From Rhodohalobacter sp. 614A (lineage in GTDB: Bacteria > Bacteroidota > Rhodothermia > Balneolales > Balneolaceae): a stretch of DNA of 64,000 bases. The stretch is from NCBI RefSeq assembly GCF_021462415.1, contig NZ_JAKEDS010000006.1, positions 1 to 64,000 of the forward strand, read 5' to 3'. The position numbers and the translations under genes were made by a program. Under the pieces are notes generated by a model that had not been told where the DNA came from, ran no database searches, and saw nothing but the letters and a program-made list of their open reading frames with translations. Positions 60,144 to 64,000 of the stretch are shown in pieces; position 1 is the stretch's first letter, and each line of letters opens with the position of its first letter.

Positions 60144-61015
60144 AATTTGCCTCTCTATTTATCAAACAATGATTAGGTTATGAAATGGTAACCCATTGGA
60201 GGGGTTACTATAGTACTACACATAAAACAACCAAATACCTATGATGGTTTATAAAAAATTCATGTACATTAATTATACATATTTTAAAATTGATGCTTTT
60301 ATGAATAAACTGCACCCGGGTAAAAGAATGGAACTTGAAAGATTTGAAAAGTAAATAGAGCGATTATTTTCAATTGCCATCAAATAGCAGGGCGGCCGTT
60401 ATCAATGAAAGAAATTATTTATTGGAGGCCGGAATGGTATGATATTATACTACTTGAAGATGGTTAACCAAATTCAACCATTATGAAAAAAACCATATTT
60501 TAACTTGGTTATAGCTGCTTATCTGCCTAGTCGGCCTGTTTTTTAGGGAATCTGAGCGAAACTCGGCTTTTAAATTTCGTTTCTAAGCCTCGAGCTTGAT
60601 TGCCTGAACGATAGACCATTACTAATTTTGGGACTTTTGCAAGGTTTTCAAATTTCCGGTTCATACCTATAGAAGAAGATTCGAAATAGATTATACAAAA
60701 CCATATGAATCATCCATAAGCAGAGTACCGCAGGTGATGACAACACATCACGAAGCTAAGTAGGTATAGCTTTTGAGTTGTGTGTATCATTTATATGAAC
60801 TCCCCGAAACCAATCGAATGCTCCATTGCTATTTTAAAGGCGAATTTATCGTCCGTTGGCCTGGTATGCGATTGGGCAAAAATCATGGAGTAAACATCTG
60901 TCAAGGGTAATTTCTAATATATCTTCATCAGATAAAAAAGCGTTAAATAAACAGTTATTGTAAATACATATATGTAATAATTAGCGTTAGCACTATCAAA
61001 ACAATATTTATTCAT
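60144..61015. other. Degraded spacer with short gene debris and repeat C
   Basis: No complete gene. Short frames such as MNKLHPGKRMELERFEK (60300-60353) and INERNYLLEAGM look like fragments of lost genes. Copy C of the 16-bp repeat is inside. A short stem GTAACCC/GGGTTAC lies near 60188-60209. Confidence 0.45.
60572..60633 (+). repeat. Copy C of the AAATTTCGYTTCTAAG repeat with downstream block
   Basis: AAATTTCGTTTCTAAG (one C-to-T difference from copies B and D), with ACTAATTTTGGGA 50 bases after the start of the motif, as in copy B. It is flanked by GGCTT and AAGCC, which form an inverted repeat across the motif. Confidence 0.65.
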
Positions 61016-61444
61016 ATGCTGAGTTCATACAGACCAAAAATTATCACACTAATCATGGTAATTATCGCTCTTTTCATGGTTACATCGTGTAACGTCTTTG
61101 GGCCAGATACATCCTCTACTTTAGCAGAGACAAAATGGCGTCTGCAGGCCTTTGAAAAAGAAACCCCGCCCGGTGATCAAGAATACAGCCTCTCCTTCTC
61201 CGAAAACAAATTTGGTGGGTGGAATAACTGTAACCAATACTGGGGAGACTATGAAGCATTTACAGATGGTAGCCTCCGATTTGGCGATATCATTAGTACA
61301 TATATGCAATGTGTTGACGGTTCAAAAGCCGAAAAATTTCATCGCTGGCTACAAACCGTTGACGCCTTTGAAATTGATGGAGATCGGCTGACTCTCTCCG
61401 CGAGAAAAGGTGATCTCATTTTTAAGCGTGTCGCAGAAGAGTAA
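61016..61444 (+). CDS. META-domain lipoprotein (HslJ-like)
   Basis: 142 residues with lipobox MVTSCNVFG. META-domain landmarks are LAETKWRLQAFE, SENKFGGWNNCNQYWGDY and DGDRLTLSARKGDLIFKR, as in HslJ/heat-shock lipoproteins. The two cysteines (NNCNQY, MQCVDG) match the usual disulfide. Function is generally unknown; linked to envelope stress. Confidence 0.85.
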   Translation: MLSSYRPKIITLIMVIIALFMVTSCNVFGPDTSSTLAETKWRLQAFEKETPPGDQEYSLSFSENKFGGWNNCNQYWGDYEAFTDGSLRFGDIISTYMQCVDGSKAEKFHRWLQTVDAFEIDGDRLTLSARKGDLIFKRVAEE

Positions 61445-61461
61445 AGAGAAGGTTGGTGTGT

Positions 61462-61653
61462 TGGAGTTAAAGGTTTGTTTTTGGGTCTTCTAAACTTTCG
61501 GGTGTAATAAATATTTATGGCTATCCACGCTGCATTATCCAGCAACCAAATACCGGCCAGAAAAACGATTAGACAAAACAGATACATACCAATTGTAGTA
61601 AGATGACTTGGCCGGTCGGTCCATAAAATATCTTCATCCGGAATGTTTACCAT
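61462..61653 (-). pseudogene. 5' fragment of a PH-domain-like membrane protein gene
   Basis: ATG 61653 opens MVNIPDEDILWTDRPSHLTT, the start of bacterial PH_2-type membrane proteins (compare ILWxGRPS), with one membrane helix (GMYLFCLIVFLAGIWLL). The remainder of the domain is missing: from about 61462 the frame reads antisense of the META lipoprotein end. Confidence 0.55.
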
Positions 61654-61667
61654 GGCATGTCCATTTA

Positions 61668-61762
61668 TCGTTGAAGAACTGAACAGGGGAGAGTCCATAC
61701 GCAGAACGGCCCGGCTTACCGAGAAAAGTAAAAGTACTGTACAGCGATTGAAAAAACGGTAA
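61668..61762 (+). pseudogene. C-terminal fragment of a second serine recombinase
   Basis: The frame VEELNRGESIRRTARL continues to TEKSKSTVQRLKK and a TAA at 61760-61762; it is nearly identical in DNA and protein to the end of the resolvase at 56307-56909. The rest of the second gene is absent. Its left edge abuts the PH-protein fragment. Confidence 0.85.
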
Positions 61763-61918
61763 AAAAATGAAATAACCTTACTTAAGGTATACCTCCTGTC
61801 TTCGCTAAATATTCGTTACCAGTTGGCATCGTTTTTCTTTTCATGGTGGGGTTGTGTATATTTAAAAGGGTTATATTTTGTAAACCTAAAAAGCATTTTA
61901 AATGAATGGGTAGATAAA

Positions 61919-62146
61919 ATGAGTGTTGCAGAAAAAATAAATAAACGCATTCGCAGCTTGCCAGAAGCCTCACAAACTGAAGTGTTGCACTTCGTCGAGT
62001 TCCTGCTTGACAGATCAACTCGCACTTCTGCGAGCCATGAGAATCAGGAATGGGCAATAGGATCGCTTTCATCGGCCATGCACGGGATCGAGACCGATAA
62101 CGAACCTATCTATAGCGAATCCGATATAAAAGAGCATTTCTCGTGA
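61919..62146 (+). CDS. Antitoxin-like DUF2281 protein
   Basis: 75 residues from ATG 61919; the upstream frame part has membrane-like sequence that is probably untranslated. The N-terminal helices (SVAEKINKRIRSLPEASQTE, VLHFVEFLLDRS) match DUF2281-type antitoxins. It overlaps the downstream toxin start by four bases. Confidence 0.8.
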   Translation: MSVAEKINKRIRSLPEASQTEVLHFVEFLLDRSTRTSASHENQEWAIGSLSSAMHGIETDNEPIYSESDIKEHFS

Positions 62147-62493
62147 GCAGGCCGGGCGATATCGTTTTATTCCGGTTCCCCCAAACTGATTTAACGAAAG
62201 GAAAACTGCGCCCCGCGCTGCTCATTCAAGCACTCCCCGGTCCATATGATGCCTGGCTCATTTCCATGATTTCTTCTCAAACCCACCAGTATATTGAAGG
62301 ATTTGATGAGATTGTGGGAAAAGAGGATATGGATTTCCCGGTTTCGGGATTGAAACAGACCAGCGTGATTCGAATTGGTCGGTTGGCGGTGGTTCAGCAC
62401 GATATGCTGGCCGGAGGCATCGGCCATATCGCTCCGGAGCGATTGCAACGCCTCAGAAAAAACCTTGCGCGCTGGCTTACCAATAACAATTGA
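62143..62493 (+). CDS. PemK/MazF-family toxin
   Basis: 116 residues from GTG 62143, overlapping the antitoxin stop. The SH3-like mRNA interferase fold is visible: PGDIVLFRFPQTDLTKGKLRPALLIQ, SMISSQT, SGLKQTSVIRIGRLAVV. The Arg-Pro and Thr/Ser-Gln residues are the catalytic and substrate positions of the family. Pairs such as this stabilise plasmids by post-segregational killing. Confidence 0.85.
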   Translation: MSRPGDIVLFRFPQTDLTKGKLRPALLIQALPGPYDAWLISMISSQTHQYIEGFDEIVGKEDMDFPVSGLKQTSVIRIGRLAVVQHDMLAGGIGHIAPERLQRLRKNLARWLTNNN

Positions 62494-62847
62494 ACCCAAA
62501 TGTCTCAAGCGCTTAAAAAGTCAACGAAATTCACTATTGCTTTGATATCTCCACTTAGAAACAAAATTTAACATCCACCCAGAAGACAATAGAAGAATAA
62601 ACAGGGAGGGGGGAAGTACTCATATCTGTAAACATAGAATATTAGTTTCTAACTATTCTACTTTACATAATTTTAATTATATGACAACCTATATCTTCGT
62701 ATCATAATTTACTATTATACTCATTAATCGAATTAAACTTTAATAAAATTAACCCTACAATCTAAATTTATCCAAAATACCTCTATGCGTTTCAAGTCTG
62801 TAAAACGCAACTTATGTTGAACTTAAATATTCAATATTTAGTCAATG

Positions 62848-63411
62848 CTAATTTCCCGGTTCGAAAACCACAAATTCACCGGTAAAATTCACCGGATAAA
62901 ATACGCACTGAAGCGCTCCACAAACTTTGAATAAACTTTTTCCATCCGGCAGGTGTCGGCCGTACTCAATACGTTGGATCGTTGGCAACCCTAAGTGCGC
63001 CTGATCTGCGACTTCCTTTTGAGTCAACCCAAGCTGTTGTCTCCGTCCGGAAAAGAAATTACCAATCTTTGAACCAGCATCAGCCGCGTCAAAATCTGAG
63101 TCCTGAACGGAACCGCGATCGGCATTCCTGTTTTCAGCAATAGCCCAGGTTTTTTCTAACAGTTCTACAAAAGACTCATTTTCCGGTCTGTTGCGAAAAA
63201 CCAGGGACAACCCCAACTCCGATACCAAGCTTAACAGTGTTTCACCTCCAGGTACAAACTTTCCGTACTCAATCCGCTGAACCGTACTTTTCCGGACGCC
63301 TGTTTTCTCGGCCAACTTCTGCTGGGTAAATCCAAGCTGTTGTCTCCGTCCGGAAAAAAACGATCCCGTTAATTGCTTCACAATTTTAAGCTCTTGTGGT
63401 GTGATGCTCAT
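62848..63411 (-). CDS. Tandem-XRE protein with two duplicated HTH domains
   Basis: 187 residues with two near-identical helix-turn-helix units: FFSGRRQQLGFTQQKLAE (about residues 18-35) and FFSGRRQQLGLTQKEVAD (about residues 117-134), each followed by a TVQRIEYGK/TIQRIEYGR segment. Internal duplication is recent enough that the DNA is also similar. A HipB-like antitoxin role is possible but no toxin is adjacent. It could bind a pair of half-sites as one chain. Confidence 0.75.
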   Translation of the reverse strand: MSITPQELKIVKQLTGSFFSGRRQQLGFTQQKLAEKTGVRKSTVQRIEYGKFVPGGETLLSLVSELGLSLVFRNRPENESFVELLEKTWAIAENRNADRGSVQDSDFDAADAGSKIGNFFSGRRQQLGLTQKEVADQAHLGLPTIQRIEYGRHLPDGKSLFKVCGALQCVFYPVNFTGEFVVFEPGN

Positions 63412-63464
63412 GCAAATCGATTAAAAATCTATAGAAATTAGGTGTGTCACCAAGATCGGGTTTC

Positions 63465-63527
63465 AAATTTCGCTTCTAAGGCTCTATCTCTTTCAATTCT
63501 GTCCGATGACATCCTTGAAATTTTGTG
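63465..63527 (+). repeat. Copy D of the AAATTTCGCTTCTAAG repeat
   Basis: The 16-mer is identical to copy B. TTGAAATTTTGTG follows 50 bases after its start, a looser match to the downstream block of B and C. Confidence 0.6.
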
Positions 63528-63555
63528 TTTCTTGGGTTGATCTAAAATACATCTT

Positions 63556-63681
63556 TTATGCTGTTAGAACAACTTGTTCATGTAGCAATTCTTGACCGAC
63601 TCCTTTTCGATATCTCCAGTACCATTTATTTCCATTAAAGAGTTCTCGCTCCCCATATACCCTTTTCAGAGATTTTGCCAT
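63556..63681 (-). other. Small open frame, possible remnant
   Basis: A 41-residue frame (MAKSLKRVYGERELFNGNKW...) whose open part continues upstream to about 63730 as WRKEVTAIKKGRPIY. Basic, aromatic-rich composition resembles the C-terminus of a recombinase or other DNA-binding protein, but no family is assigned. Confidence 0.3.
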
Positions 63682-63917
63682 TTTATAGATAGGTCTTCCT
63701 TTCTTAATTGCTGTTACTTCTTTACGCCAGCGAATGATTCAGGAGATACAGATCCGTAACCATTCCTCCTAATATTACGGTGAATTCCAGATCAAATTGA
63801 CCATTTACATAGTAATTTCACTTTGATGAGTAATTCCGTATTTTAATTCATTAAACTTTGAGCTTAACTTATCCAACAAGCAGGTCCTTGTTTAAGAAAA
63901 CAGAACTCTTTAAAACC

Positions 63918-64000
63918 ATGTATAAACTATCAGCACGATTGTTGCTGCTTGTTTTTGCTATACATGCACTTAGTGTGCACAGTCTGGCAGAATCGTTGGT
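63918..64000 (+). CDS. 5' end of an exported protein (cut by window edge)
   Basis: ATG 63918 begins a signal peptide: MYKLSARLLLLVFAIHALS. The frame is open to the window edge. Product unknown. Confidence 0.55.
   Translation, partial: MYKLSARLLLLVFAIHALSVHSLAESL

Noticed and set aside
55791-63480. Integron attC sites as explanation of the 16-bp repeats
   Set aside because: There is no integrase in the window and I could not find paired core sites (GTTRRRY with RYYYAAC) around the motifs; spacing between copies is also too large for single-gene cassettes.
1-64000. CRISPR arrays, rRNA and tRNA genes
   Set aside because: I saw no regularly spaced identical repeats of CRISPR type and no recognisable rRNA or tRNA sequence on reading both strands; short or degenerate cases cannot be excluded by eye.

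Overview
The window looks like a plasmid (or a plasmid-derived island) of a Bacteroidota/Balneolota-type bacterium. The evidence for the lineage is indirect: Bacteroidota-style mer genes, many short secreted lipoproteins, AT-rich spacers, intergenic AACCTGACAGGTT-type hairpins and weak Shine-Dalgarno signals. No rRNA or tRNA gene was seen. Replication and partition genes at the left edge (probable Rep C-terminus, ParA, ribbon-helix-helix partner), plus SSB, RadC and DnaB, argue for a plasmid backbone.

Layout. 1-10 kb: backbone (rep-par, XRE, radC, ssb, dnaB), with an S8 protease broken by one stop codon, a beta-propeller lipoprotein and several gene remnants. 10.2-13.6 kb: a mercury cluster on the minus strand (small Cys-rich protein, merR, arsR, merTP, GDCCVxC protein, flavin disulfide reductase). 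13.7-14.3 kb: a deletion scar joining the front of a PII gene to the back of a cytochrome c gene. 14.3-55.5 kb: a very large copper/silver resistance region holding a CusCBA efflux pump, two multicopper oxidases, CopB, a CPH-type P1B ATPase, a CPG-type P1B ATPase with an HMA chaperone, a PII-like protein, a CusRS-like two-component system, SHOCT proteins, Met-rich and Asp/His-rich exported proteins, a type II GAPDH, PPK2, a site-2 protease, and an ATP-cone/Mrr-like nuclease with a glutaredoxin-like partner. 55.5-64 kb: an accessory end with a serine recombinase, an XRE-ImmA/P63C pair, a PemK-type toxin-antitoxin pair, a tandem-XRE protein and several decayed genes.

Main discovery. Eleven exact copies of CTTAAA-N5-CTTAAA, usually CTTAAA-NNAAG-CTTAAA, and two degenerate copies lie between 20.3 and 55.6 kb. 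Nearly all sit 50-125 bp before the first gene of a copper-related transcription unit. The 11-bp direct-repeat period is what OmpR/PhoB-family regulators bind, and the only such regulator here (31893-32615) has one exact and one degenerate copy in its own promoter. These sites therefore appear to define one regulon. It joins classical copper export and oxidation to genes not normally tied to copper: type II GAPDH, the ATP-cone nuclease with a CxxxC glutaredoxin-like protein, an M50 protease, an MFS/TapB-like pair and two small proteins found mainly because they follow an operator.

Other signals include a 16-bp motif repeated four times in the accessory ends (402, 55791, 60572, 63465), a 19-bp perfect inverted repeat after the recombinase, and several decayed duplicates showing recent rearrangement.
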